Below are positions 1 through 6,628 of a stretch of DNA of 64,000 bases, in pieces; positions within the stretch are counted from its first letter, which is position 1, and each line of letters starts with the position of its first letter. Below the pieces are notes generated by a model that saw only the letters and a list, made by a program, of their open reading frames with translations, did no database searches and was not told the DNA's origin. The position numbers and the translations under genes were made by a program. Source of the DNA: CAVQBJ01 sp963724405 (GTDB lineage: Bacteria > Actinomycetota > Thermoleophilia > Solirubrobacterales > Solirubrobacteraceae); contig CAVRUQ010000012.1 in the NCBI GenBank assembly GCA_963724405.1, positions 682,001-746,000 on the forward strand. The letters are read 5' to 3'.

Positions 1-15
1 TTCGCCGACGACGCA

Positions 16-45
16 ACGAGGGCCCGGCTTGCGCCGGGCCCTCGT
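16..45 (-). terminator. Terminator hairpin after groEL
   Basis: A perfect 13-bp inverted repeat (16-28 pairs with 33-45, loop TTGC) lies about 41 nt beyond the groEL stop codon. It is very GC-rich and has no T-run after it, a common form in high-GC actinobacteria. I infer that it ends the groES-groEL transcript. Confidence 0.7.
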
Positions 46-86
46 GGGACATCAGGTCGTGATCTGCAACCGCGAGAGCGGCTGGA

Positions 87-1715
87 TCACATCATCCCGC
101 TCATGTCGGGCATGCCACCGCCGGCGGCGCCCCCGTCCTTCTCCGGGACGTCGGCGACGATCGCCTCGGTGGTGAGGATGTTCTTGGCGATCGACGCGGC
201 GTTCTGGAGCGCCGAGCGGGTCACCATGGCCGGGTCGATGACGCCGGCCGCGACGAGGTCGACGATCTCGTTCGTCGCGGCGTTCAGGCCCCAGCCCTTC
301 TTGGCCTTGCGGACGTCGTTGACGACGACCGAGCCCTCCAGACCGGCGTTCTCGGCGATCTGACGGATCGGCTCCTCGAGCGCCCGGAGCACGATCCGCG
401 CGCCGGTCTTCTCGTCGTCCTCCTCGACGTCGTCGATCTTGACCGCGGCGGAGGCCTGCAGGAGCGCGACGCCGCCACCGGGGACGATGCCCTCCTCCAG
501 GGCCGCGCGGGTCGCCTGCAGGGCGTCCTCGACGCGGTGCTTCTTCTCCTTCATCTCCGTCTCGGTGGCCGCCCCGACCTTCACGACGGCGACGCCGCCG
601 GAGAGCTTGGCCAGGCGCTCCTGGAGCTTCTCGCGGTCGAAGTCCGATTCGGTGGACTCGATCTCGGCCTTGATCTGGTTGATGCGACCCTTGATCGCCG
701 CCGGGTCGCCGGCGCCGTCGACGATCGTCGTCGTGTCCTTCGTGACGACGACGCGGCGCGCACGGCCGAGCTGGGAGACCTGGGTGTTCTCGAGCTTGAG
801 ACCCATCTCCTCGGTGATGACCTCGCCGTTGGTGAGGATCGCGATGTCCTCGAGCATCCGCTTGCGGCGATCGCCGAACCCGGGCGCCTTGACGGCCACC
901 CCGGTGAACGTGCCGCGGAGCTTGTTGACCACGAGCGTCGCGAGCGACTCGCCCTCGACGTCCTCGGCGATGATCAGCAGCGGCTTGCCGCTCTGGATGA
1001 CCTGCTCGAGCACGGGCAGGATGTCCCGCACGGAGCCGATCTTCTGGTTGGCGATCAGGATGTACGGATCCTCGAGCACGGCCTCCATGCGGTCCTGGTC
1101 GGTGACCATGTAGGGCGAGATGTAGCCCTTGTCGAACTGCATGCCCTCGGTGAACTCGAGATCCATGCCGAACGTCTGGCCCTCCTCGACGTTGACCACG
1201 CCGTCCTTGCCGACCTTCTCGATCGCATCGGCGATGACGTCGCCGATCTCCTCGTCGCCGGCCGAGATCGTCGCCACGCGAGCGATCTGATCCTTGCCCG
1301 AGACCTCCTTGGACTGCGAGCCGATGTTCCCAACGACCTGGTCGACGGCGCGCTCGATGCCGCGCTTGAGCGCGAGCGGGTTCGCGCCGGCAGCGACGTT
1401 CTTCAGGCCCTGGCGAACGATCGCCTGGGCCAGCACCGTGGCCGTCGTCGTGCCGTCACCGGCGACGTCGTTCGTCGCCGTGGCGACCTCGCGCACGAGC
1501 TGGGCGCCCTGGTTCTCGAAGACGTCCTCGACCTCGATCTCGCGGGCGATCGTCACACCGTCGTTCGTGATCGTCGGCGCGCCGAACTTCTTGTCGAGCA
1601 CGACGTAACGACCCTTGGGCCCGAGCGTGACCTTGACCGCGTTCGCGACCTTGTCGACGCCGGCCTCGAGGGCGTTACGCGCCTCGGTGCTGTACTTCAG
1701 TTCCTTGTGAGCCAT
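87..1715 (-). CDS. groEL: Chaperonin GroEL (Hsp60)
   Basis: Sixty-kDa chaperonin of 542 aa, the usual family length. It forms the double-ring ATPase chamber in the cytoplasm in which GroES-capped substrates fold. The ATP-binding signature VAGDGTTTATVLA (near residue 85) and the glycine/methionine tail GGMPDMSGMM are both visible; a GGM tail, rather than a His-rich one, marks the housekeeping type in actinobacteria that carry two copies. The ATG is preceded by an AGGAG ribosome site 6-7 nt away. It lies 121 bp downstream of groES on the same strand with no obvious promoter between them, so the two are probably co-transcribed under the CIRCE-controlled promoter before groES. Confidence 0.98.
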   Translation of the reverse strand: MAHKELKYSTEARNALEAGVDKVANAVKVTLGPKGRYVVLDKKFGAPTITNDGVTIAREIEVEDVFENQGAQLVREVATATNDVAGDGTTTATVLAQAIVRQGLKNVAAGANPLALKRGIERAVDQVVGNIGSQSKEVSGKDQIARVATISAGDEEIGDVIADAIEKVGKDGVVNVEEGQTFGMDLEFTEGMQFDKGYISPYMVTDQDRMEAVLEDPYILIANQKIGSVRDILPVLEQVIQSGKPLLIIAEDVEGESLATLVVNKLRGTFTGVAVKAPGFGDRRKRMLEDIAILTNGEVITEEMGLKLENTQVSQLGRARRVVVTKDTTTIVDGAGDPAAIKGRINQIKAEIESTESDFDREKLQERLAKLSGGVAVVKVGAATETEMKEKKHRVEDALQATRAALEEGIVPGGGVALLQASAAVKIDDVEEDDEKTGARIVLRALEEPIRQIAENAGLEGSVVVNDVRKAKKGWGLNAATNEIVDLVAAGVIDPAMVTRSALQNAASIAKNILTTEAIVADVPEKDGGAAGGGMPDMSGMM

Positions 1716-1836
1716 GTAGTTCTCCTAGGCGGGGAAATGCGATCCCCGCGTTGCGATAGCTGGGGGTGAGTCGGGTCGGGGGCGCCGGGGACGGTCGCGT
1801 GGGCCGCCGGAGTCGGAGCCCCCGCTCGATCTCCGG

Positions 1837-2136
1837 TCAGGACTCGACGCGGGCGAGGACGTCGGACTCGCGCAGTACGAGCAGCTCCTCGCCGTCGATC
1901 TTGATCTCGGTCCCGCCGTACTTGCTGTAGAGGACCTCGTCGCCCTCGGACACGTCGAGCGGCGTGCGCTTGCCGGTGTCCTCGTTGACCTTCCCGTCGC
2001 CAACGGCGAGCACCTTGCCCTTCTGCGGCTTCTCCTTGGCGGTGTCGGGCAGGACGATGCCACTCGCGGTGGTCTCCTCCTCCTCGATCGCCCGCACGAT
2101 GAGACGGTCGCCCAGGGGCTTGAGCTTCAACGCCAT
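1837..2136 (-). CDS. groES: Co-chaperonin GroES (Hsp10)
   Basis: Ten-kDa co-chaperonin of 99 aa that caps the GroEL ring. The family start LKPLGDRLIVRAIEEEE, the mobile-loop region TTASGIVLPDTAKEKP and the core GDEVLYSKYGGTEIKIDGEELLVLRESDVLA are all visible. The frame is open upstream to about 2322, but the ATG at 2136 begins the conserved protein and has a GGAGG site 7 nt before it, so I chose it. The roughly 110-nt leader contains one of two CIRCE operators. First gene of a groES-groEL operon. Confidence 0.98.
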   Translation of the reverse strand: MALKLKPLGDRLIVRAIEEEETTASGIVLPDTAKEKPQKGKVLAVGDGKVNEDTGKRTPLDVSEGDEVLYSKYGGTEIKIDGEELLVLRESDVLARVES

Positions 2137-2213
2137 ACGAAAACCTCCATTGAGAGAGTGTTGCGATCGGCTGCCGCCGTCGTCAGCATTGGGGCCGACC
2201 GCGACGCGCCTCG

Positions 2214-2240
2214 TTGGCACTCTTAGGTGCCGACTGCCAA
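2214..2240 (-). promoter_or_regulatory. CIRCE operator, second copy (one mismatch)
   Basis: TTGGCACTC, nine bases, then GACTGCCAA: the CIRCE layout with one mismatch between the arms. It lies just downstream of the predicted transcription start of groES, where bound HrcA repressor would block initiation or early elongation. Confidence 0.8.
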
Positions 2241-2251
2241 CGCCGGTTCCC

Positions 2252-2279
2252 AATATATACGAGTTGGGTCGCGCGTCAA
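2252..2279 (-). promoter_or_regulatory. groES-groEL promoter, sigma-A type
   Basis: On the minus strand TTGACG (2279-2274) and TATATT (2257-2252) are separated by 16 bases. This AT-rich -10 stands out in a GC-rich region. It lies between two CIRCE operators, about 115 nt upstream of the groES start codon. Confidence 0.8.
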
Positions 2280-2286
2280 GCGATAC

Positions 2287-2313
2287 TTGGCACTCTCTCG
2301 ACGAGAGTGCCAA
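2287..2313 (-). promoter_or_regulatory. CIRCE operator, perfect copy
   Basis: TTGGCACTC-N9-GAGTGCCAA is a perfect inverted repeat matching the CIRCE heat-shock operator bound by HrcA. It lies 7 bp upstream of the -35 box of the groES promoter. Confidence 0.93.
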
Positions 2314-2372
2314 ATTCTTCACATTCGGGCCGAAACGGAAGGCGTCGGCGCGGGCGTGCGACGTCTGCGGCG

Positions 2373-2771
2373 CTAGTTCTGGGCGCCGCCGAAGCCCTTC
2401 ATGGCCTCGGTCATGCCCGGTGGCTTGTCGACGATGGGCGAGAAGCGCACCACGGTGACCGTGTCGTCCATCGAGACGGAGCGCCCGTAGATCTGCTCGA
2501 GGAAGTGGATCAGCTCCTCGTGGCGACGGAACTCGGGGTTGTCGTGCTTGATGTCGCGGGGAGAGAGGTCCTTGACCGTCTTGACCTCGACCTGATCGAT
2601 CACGGCGTCGAAGATCTTCTCCCGGGGCGAGTACTGGTAGCCGATCGTCACCAGCACGGCCTGGTTCTTGCGGTACTTGTGCGACTTGTCCCCGAGCCGG
2701 ATCGTCGCCGTCTTGCGCCCACGCTTGAGCTCGTCGGCGAAGATCGTCGAGTAGAAGTTGAGGACCTGCAT
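2373..2771 (-). CDS. ASCH-domain protein
   Basis: A 132-aa cytoplasmic protein. The stretch RGRKTATIRLGDK followed by an AVLVTIGY strand and a closing DTVTVVRF strand fits the ASCH fold, a PUA-like beta barrel thought to bind RNA or act in RNA metabolism. The open frame continues upstream, but the ATG at 2771 follows the stop of the Nudix gene by 10 nt and starts the conserved region directly. It is likely co-transcribed with the Nudix and Crp-type genes. The specific substrate cannot be told from sequence. Confidence 0.8.
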   Translation of the reverse strand: MQVLNFYSTIFADELKRGRKTATIRLGDKSHKYRKNQAVLVTIGYQYSPREKIFDAVIDQVEVKTVKDLSPRDIKHDNPEFRRHEELIHFLEQIYGRSVSMDDTVTVVRFSPIVDKPPGMTEAMKGFGGAQN

Positions 2772-2781
2772 CGGCGGCAGG

Positions 2782-3252
2782 CTATCGGTCCGGGCGGATT
2801 CTGGCCAGCGCGCGAGCCACCATCTCGCGTTCGCCGTCGTAACTGAGTGCCGTCGCGGCCTCCGGGAGGGGCATCCAGCGAGCCTCCTCGACCTCGTGGT
2901 CGTGGTCAGCCGGATCCCCGGAGCGATACTCGAACAGGAAGAACACCACCGACTTCGGCCGGCGCCGGCCGTCTCGCCAGTACCAGTAGCGCACCTCGCC
3001 GAGCTCCTCGAGGGGCTCGGCGACGACGCCGGCCTCCTCGCGCACCTCCCGCGTCGCCGCCTGGACAGCCGTCTCCCCGGGATCGATGTGGCCCTTCGGC
3101 AGCCCGAGCACGCGGGCGCCGTCCGCACTGCGCCGGGTCGGCACGATGACCACCACGTCGTCGCCGCGGACGACGACCCCGCCGGCCGAGCGCTCGCGCG
3201 GCCGCGACGGGCCGGACGGGCGCCGACCGCGCGGCGGGCGGTCAGAAGACAT
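2782..3252 (-). CDS. Nudix hydrolase
   Basis: A 156-aa Nudix-family pyrophosphohydrolase. The Nudix box is complete: GHIDPGETAVQAATREVREE followed by AGV fits GX5EX7REUXEEXGU, with the metal-binding glutamates in REVREE. Residues 1-20 are a basic, proline-rich leader before the fold begins at SAGGVVVRGDDVVVIV. The KGH element before the box and the PKSVVFFLFEYRSGD strand resemble diadenosine-polyphosphate or NTP-cleaving members, but substrate cannot be fixed. Its start overlaps the end of the Crp-type gene by 11 nt, indicating coupling. Confidence 0.9.
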   Translation of the reverse strand: MSSDRPPRGRRPSGPSRPRERSAGGVVVRGDDVVVIVPTRRSADGARVLGLPKGHIDPGETAVQAATREVREEAGVVAEPLEELGEVRYWYWRDGRRRPKSVVFFLFEYRSGDPADHDHEVEEARWMPLPEAATALSYDGEREMVARALARIRPDR

Positions 3253-3940
3253 AGCCCTGCAACGCGGCCGGGTCGTGCACGGTCAGACGACCGCGGCCCT
3301 GGGTGATCACGCCGGCCCGCTCGAGCACGGCCAGGAAGCGGCTCGCCGACTCGCGCGAGGAGCCGGCCAGCTGGGCGAGGTCGGCCTGCGTCGTGGTCAG
3401 CAGCACGTCGCCCTCGCCGGCGCCCTCGGACTGCGCCTGGGTGATCAGCTGCGAGAGCACCGACGCCACCCGGCTCTGAACCGTCTGGAAGGACTGCCGC
3501 GCGAGCCGCTCGTTCGTCTCGCGCAGACGGCGTCCGAGCGCGATCACGAGCTTCATGGTGATGTCGCCGTGCGTCGCCATCAGACGGCGCATGTCCGGTC
3601 CGAGCAGCGCGATCGCCGTCGTCGACGCGACCGCCTCGACGGTCGCCGAGCGACGCTCGTCCTCGAACAGGGCGAGCTCGCCGAAGATGTCTCCCGGCCC
3701 GAACTGGGCCAGGGTGATCGTCCGCCCGCCGCGGTGGGCGCGCACCGCCCGCGCCCGGCCCGAGCGCACGATGTAACAGGTGTCGCTCGCGTCGCCCTCC
3801 CGGAACACCACCTGTCCGGCCTCGAAGCGGCGCGGCACGGTGAGCTCCGCGACGCGCTCGAGGTCGGTCGGCGCGAGCGTGGAGAAGACCGGTACCCGGC
3901 CGAGCAGCTCCACGACCTCGGATGAGCCGGCGGCCGACAC
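3242..3940 (-). CDS. Crp/Fnr-family transcription regulator
   Basis: A 232-aa regulator with an N-terminal cyclic-nucleotide-type beta barrel (residues ~15-130, ending in GPGDIFGELALFEDERRSATVEA) and a C-terminal winged helix (~165-232; TQADLAQLAGSSRESASRFL is the recognition-helix region). The FGELALFEDERRSATV segment keeps the glycine, glutamate and arginine of the cAMP phosphate cassette, so cAMP binding is plausible. No FNR-type cysteine cluster is seen. The start is a GTG at 3940 with a weak ribosome site. It heads a short operon with the Nudix and ASCH genes and is divergent from the secreted protein at 4068. Confidence 0.92.
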   Translation of the reverse strand: MSAAGSSEVVELLGRVPVFSTLAPTDLERVAELTVPRRFEAGQVVFREGDASDTCYIVRSGRARAVRAHRGGRTITLAQFGPGDIFGELALFEDERRSATVEAVASTTAIALLGPDMRRLMATHGDITMKLVIALGRRLRETNERLARQSFQTVQSRVASVLSQLITQAQSEGAGEGDVLLTTTQADLAQLAGSSRESASRFLAVLERAGVITQGRGRLTVHDPAALQGYVF

Positions 3941-4067
3941 ATCCGACGAGATATCACACCGACCCGTCGTGCGGCCGGCGAGGCGCTCGCCCCGGTCGGG
4001 CCCGGCGGCAGCCGGCAGCGCAGATCGACCACTGTGAGACGCGAAGCCCCGCTATCGTCAACGCGTC

Positions 4068-4637
4068 ATGATCCGCACCGTTCGAACCTCCCGCACCATC
4101 CCCGCGCGTTCGGCGGCCGGCCTCGCGGCGCTCGCCCTGTTCGCGATCGGAGCGTGCGCCGCCGCCGTCCCGGGCGCCTCGGCGGCGTCCGCACCCACCG
4201 GCGGCGCCCACTCGATCCTCGCCTCACGCCTGCTCTGGGCGACGGTCGACGTCTGCGACCCGCCCGACCAGAAGGACACGATCGGCGTGCGCGGATCGAT
4301 GCCGGGCGACGGCGCGGCCAGCGAGACGATGTTCATGCGCTTCCGCATCCAGTACCGCAACGCGAAGAGCGGCCAGTGGCTGACGATCTCGAGTGCCGAC
4401 TCGGGCTACGTGAACGTCAAGTCCGCGCGCTACCGCGTGCGCGAGGCGGGTACGAGCTTCGTCTTCCGCCCCGCTCCGGGCCAGCCGGCCTACCGCCTGC
4501 GCGGCCTCGTCCTGTTCCAGTGGCGACGCGGCCGCACGGTCGTGCGGAGCGCAACGCGCTACACGTCGGCCGGTCACACGAGCGGCGCGGGCGCCGACCC
4601 GAAGAACTACTCGGCGACCACCTGCATCATCCCGTAG
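4068..4637 (+). CDS. Secreted protein of unknown function
   Basis: A 189-aa protein with a clear Sec signal: basic start MIRTVRTSRTIPARS, a hydrophobic stretch AAGLAALALFAIGACAAAV and an A-rich cleavage region near residue 42. A cysteine (GACAA) lies in the hydrophobic end but does not form a good lipobox. The mature part has two well-spaced cysteines (VDVCDPPDQ and ATTCIIP), possibly a disulphide. I recognise no known domain. It is divergent from the Crp-type gene, with 127 bp between them showing no promoter I can name. Confidence 0.75.
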   Translation: MIRTVRTSRTIPARSAAGLAALALFAIGACAAAVPGASAASAPTGGAHSILASRLLWATVDVCDPPDQKDTIGVRGSMPGDGAASETMFMRFRIQYRNAKSGQWLTISSADSGYVNVKSARYRVREAGTSFVFRPAPGQPAYRLRGLVLFQWRRGRTVVRSATRYTSAGHTSGAGADPKNYSATTCIIP

Positions 4638-4778
4638 GGCGGGGACGGCTCGGCCCGCGGCGACCGGGACGGGGTCCTGCCACCGGCCCGGCCGGCACCG
4701 GCGACTCGCCCCGCGCGGCGCGGCACGACCCGCGAGGGGCGCCGCACCCCGCGAGGGGCGCCGCCCCCGCCACGACCC

Positions 4779-4827
4779 GAACTTTGCTCGATATTCGCTC
4801 CTGGTGAGAGAAGATCGACCAAACTTC
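4779..4827. repeat. REP-like palindrome, copy 1
   Basis: A 49-nt imperfect palindrome. The outer 14-nt arms (4779-4792 and 4814-4827) pair with two mismatches, the inner 7-nt arms TTCGCTC and GAGAGAA with one, around the loop CTGGT. It would fold as a long hairpin in RNA or extruded DNA. Confidence 0.8.
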
Positions 4828-4974
4828 GCCCGAGACCGCCCGCCCGACCCGGCCCGCGGCGACCGGGACGGGGTCCCCGCGCCGGCTCGGCGGTCAGCGC
4901 CGCCGAGTGGCCGCCGCGCCCGCCGCGCGGGGGGGCGCCACCACCCGCGAGGGGCGCCGCGCCCGCCACGACCC

Positions 4975-5023
4975 GAACTTTGGTCGATATTCGCTCCTGG
5001 TGAGAGAAGATCGACCAAACTTC
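4975..5023. repeat. REP-like palindrome, copy 2
   Basis: Same 49-nt palindrome as copy 1, better preserved: outer arms GAACTTTGGTCGAT and ATCGACCAAACTTC have a single mismatch. Both copies lie beyond the ends of convergent genes (secreted protein and glycerophosphodiesterase), so a bidirectional transcription-end role is possible. Confidence 0.8.
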
Positions 5024-5102
5024 GCCCGAGACCGCCCGTCCGGCCGCGGCCCGCCGAGCGGCCGCCGCGCCCTCCCCGCGCCCAGCCCCGCCGACCCGCC
5101 CC

Positions 5103-5873
5103 CTACCGCCCGACCGCCTGCCCCTCGAACAGCCGCGGATCGTTCGTGATGATCCCGTCGACCCCCACCCGCGCCAGCGCGGCGATCGTGAACGGGTCGT
5201 CGACTGTCCACGCGTACAGCTCCCCGCCGCCGGCGCGGACCGCGCGCACGAGCGCCGGGGTCACGAGCCGCCAGTGGGCCATGATCGCGTCGAAGCGCCC
5301 GCTCGCGAGGGCGCCGTGGGCGCGCTGCGGCAGACGGCGCCGGTAGGCGGCCAGCCAGGCGAGCGCGGGGAGCATCGTGAACCGTCCCGCCGTGTAGTCC
5401 CGCCGCGCGCGGGGCATCGACCAGCCGAGGCGGATCGCCGGGTCGGCCACGCGCAGGCGATCGAGGCTCTCGGGGAAGGTCGAGCTGATGAGCGAGCGCT
5501 CGGCGAGCCCGGTTGCGTGCAGCGCGTCGAGGACTCGCATCTCGTAGCCGGGCCGCTTCAGATCGACGTCGAACTCCACCCCGGCGAAGGCCGGTCCGGC
5601 GAGGTGCGCGAGGCCCTCCTCGAGCGTCAGCGTCTCCGACGAGCGGGCGGCGAAGGGGTCGTGTGCGAGCAGCAGGCGACCGCCGCCGTTGCGGCGCTCG
5701 CTCAGGACGTCGAATTCGATCATGTCGACGCCTGCGGCCCGCGCGGCGTCGAAGCTGGCGCGCGTGTTGCCGGGCACGATCAGGTCGGCGCCCTTGTGGC
5801 CGACGCGGCGCGGGAGCGGCCGGGGGCGCCCGGGCGCGGGCGCCGGCGAGCTCAGCGCTGACACGCGGGACAC
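5103..5873 (-). CDS. Glycerophosphodiester phosphodiesterase
   Basis: A GDPD-family TIM-barrel hydrolase of about 256 aa that would cleave glycerophosphodiesters to glycerol-3-phosphate and an alcohol. The N-terminal motif HKGADLIVPGNTRASF, the metal-site motif IEFDV plus LAHDP, and the C-terminal YAWTVDDP and GVDGIITNDP elements are all present; the usual HRG is HKG here. No signal peptide is seen, so it is probably cytoplasmic. The frame is open far upstream, but homology begins here; GTG at 5873 or 5864 both overlap the 3' end of the nei gene, consistent with coupling. Last gene of the repair-type operon. Confidence 0.88.
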   Translation of the reverse strand: MSRVSALSSPAPAPGRPRPLPRRVGHKGADLIVPGNTRASFDAARAAGVDMIEFDVLSERRNGGGRLLLAHDPFAARSSETLTLEEGLAHLAGPAFAGVEFDVDLKRPGYEMRVLDALHATGLAERSLISSTFPESLDRLRVADPAIRLGWSMPRARRDYTAGRFTMLPALAWLAAYRRRLPQRAHGALASGRFDAIMAHWRLVTPALVRAVRAGGGELYAWTVDDPFTIAALARVGVDGIITNDPRLFEGQAVGR

Positions 5874-6628
5874 CAGTAGGTCGTGCGGCCGTCCTCCCAT
5901 TGGCCGCGCGAGCGGACGGCCGAGCCGCAGCGCGGGCACGGCTGTCCGGCGCGGCCGTGGACCGCGCGCGGGCGGCCCGGCAGGCCGTCCGCGACTGCGC
6001 GCCGCATGTGCTCGCGCGCGAAGCGCACGATGGCCAGCACCTCGGCGTCGCTCACCCGGCCCGCGGGGCGCCATGGGTCGACGCCCGCGCCGAAGCACGA
6101 CTCGGCCTTCCAGATGTTCCCGATACCCGCGATCGTGCGCTGATCGAGCAGCGCGTCGCCGATCGGTCGCGTCGGATCGTCCTCGCGCAGGCGCCGCAGC
6201 ACGCACTGCTCGTCGAACGGGTCGCCGAGCACGTCGGGGCCGAGGCCGGCGAGCCGTGCGTCGCCGCGCGCCCGCAGCGCGGTCATCAGCTCGAGCACCG
6301 GGCCGTCGAACTGCACGACCTCCGCCTCGCCCGTACGGAGCACGAGCCAGGCCCGGCGCGGGCTGCGCCCCCAGCGCTCGCCGCGGCGATGGACGGCCCA
6401 CGCGCCGCTCATCCGCAGGTGCGAGTGCAGGACGAGCCCGCCCTCGAAGTACAGCAGCAGATGCTTGCCGCGCGCGTGCACGGCGGTCACGACGCGCCCG
6501 GCCAGTCGCTCGGGCCACCCCTCGCCGCCCGGCCGTGGATGCGGGGTGAGGATCTCGTCCGGCGCCGCGCCGACGAGCAGCGGGGCGATGCGCCGGGCTG
6601 CGTGGTGGATCGTGTCTCCCTCGGGCAT
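5852..6628 (-). CDS. nei: Endonuclease VIII / Fpg-family DNA glycosylase
   Basis: A 258-aa base-excision glycosylase and AP lyase for oxidised bases. It starts MPEGDTIH, the Nei form, with catalytic Pro2 and Glu3; the conserved lysine is in RGKHLLLYF. The helix-two-turn-helix (QRTIAGIGNIWKAE, ~residues 155-170) and a C-terminal CxxC...CxxC zinc finger (CPRCG...WCPAC) are complete. Its ATG overlaps the stop of the Lhr helicase gene as TGATG, so the two are translationally coupled. Confidence 0.95.
   Translation of the reverse strand: MPEGDTIHHAARRIAPLLVGAAPDEILTPHPRPGGEGWPERLAGRVVTAVHARGKHLLLYFEGGLVLHSHLRMSGAWAVHRRGERWGRSPRRAWLVLRTGEAEVVQFDGPVLELMTALRARGDARLAGLGPDVLGDPFDEQCVLRRLREDDPTRPIGDALLDQRTIAGIGNIWKAESCFGAGVDPWRPAGRVSDAEVLAIVRFAREHMRRAVADGLPGRPRAVHGRAGQPCPRCGSAVRSRGQWEDGRTTYWCPACQR

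Larger units (their letters stand above)
4652..5038. repeat. Tandem duplication (about 197 bp) in gene-free DNA
   Basis: Positions 4638-5102 hold no gene I can support. Most of it is a block repeated twice: GGCCCGCGGCGACCGGGACG begins at 4652 and again at 4851 (offset 199), and a 94-bp segment with few mismatches occurs at 4749-4842 and 4945-5038 (offset 196). Each 94-bp segment contains a long imperfect palindrome. The spacer is very GC-rich and reads as low-complexity coding shadow only. Confidence 0.85.

Noticed and set aside
537..1769. Long open frame opposite groEL
   Set aside because: It is the antisense shadow of groEL, kept open by high GC at third positions. Its translation is low-complexity Arg/Leu/Asp-rich with no family resemblance.
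4749..5038. Small gene encoding repeated peptide in the 4640-5100 gap
   Set aside because: The frames open there come from the GC-rich tandem duplication, lack a ribosome site and show no conserved protein.
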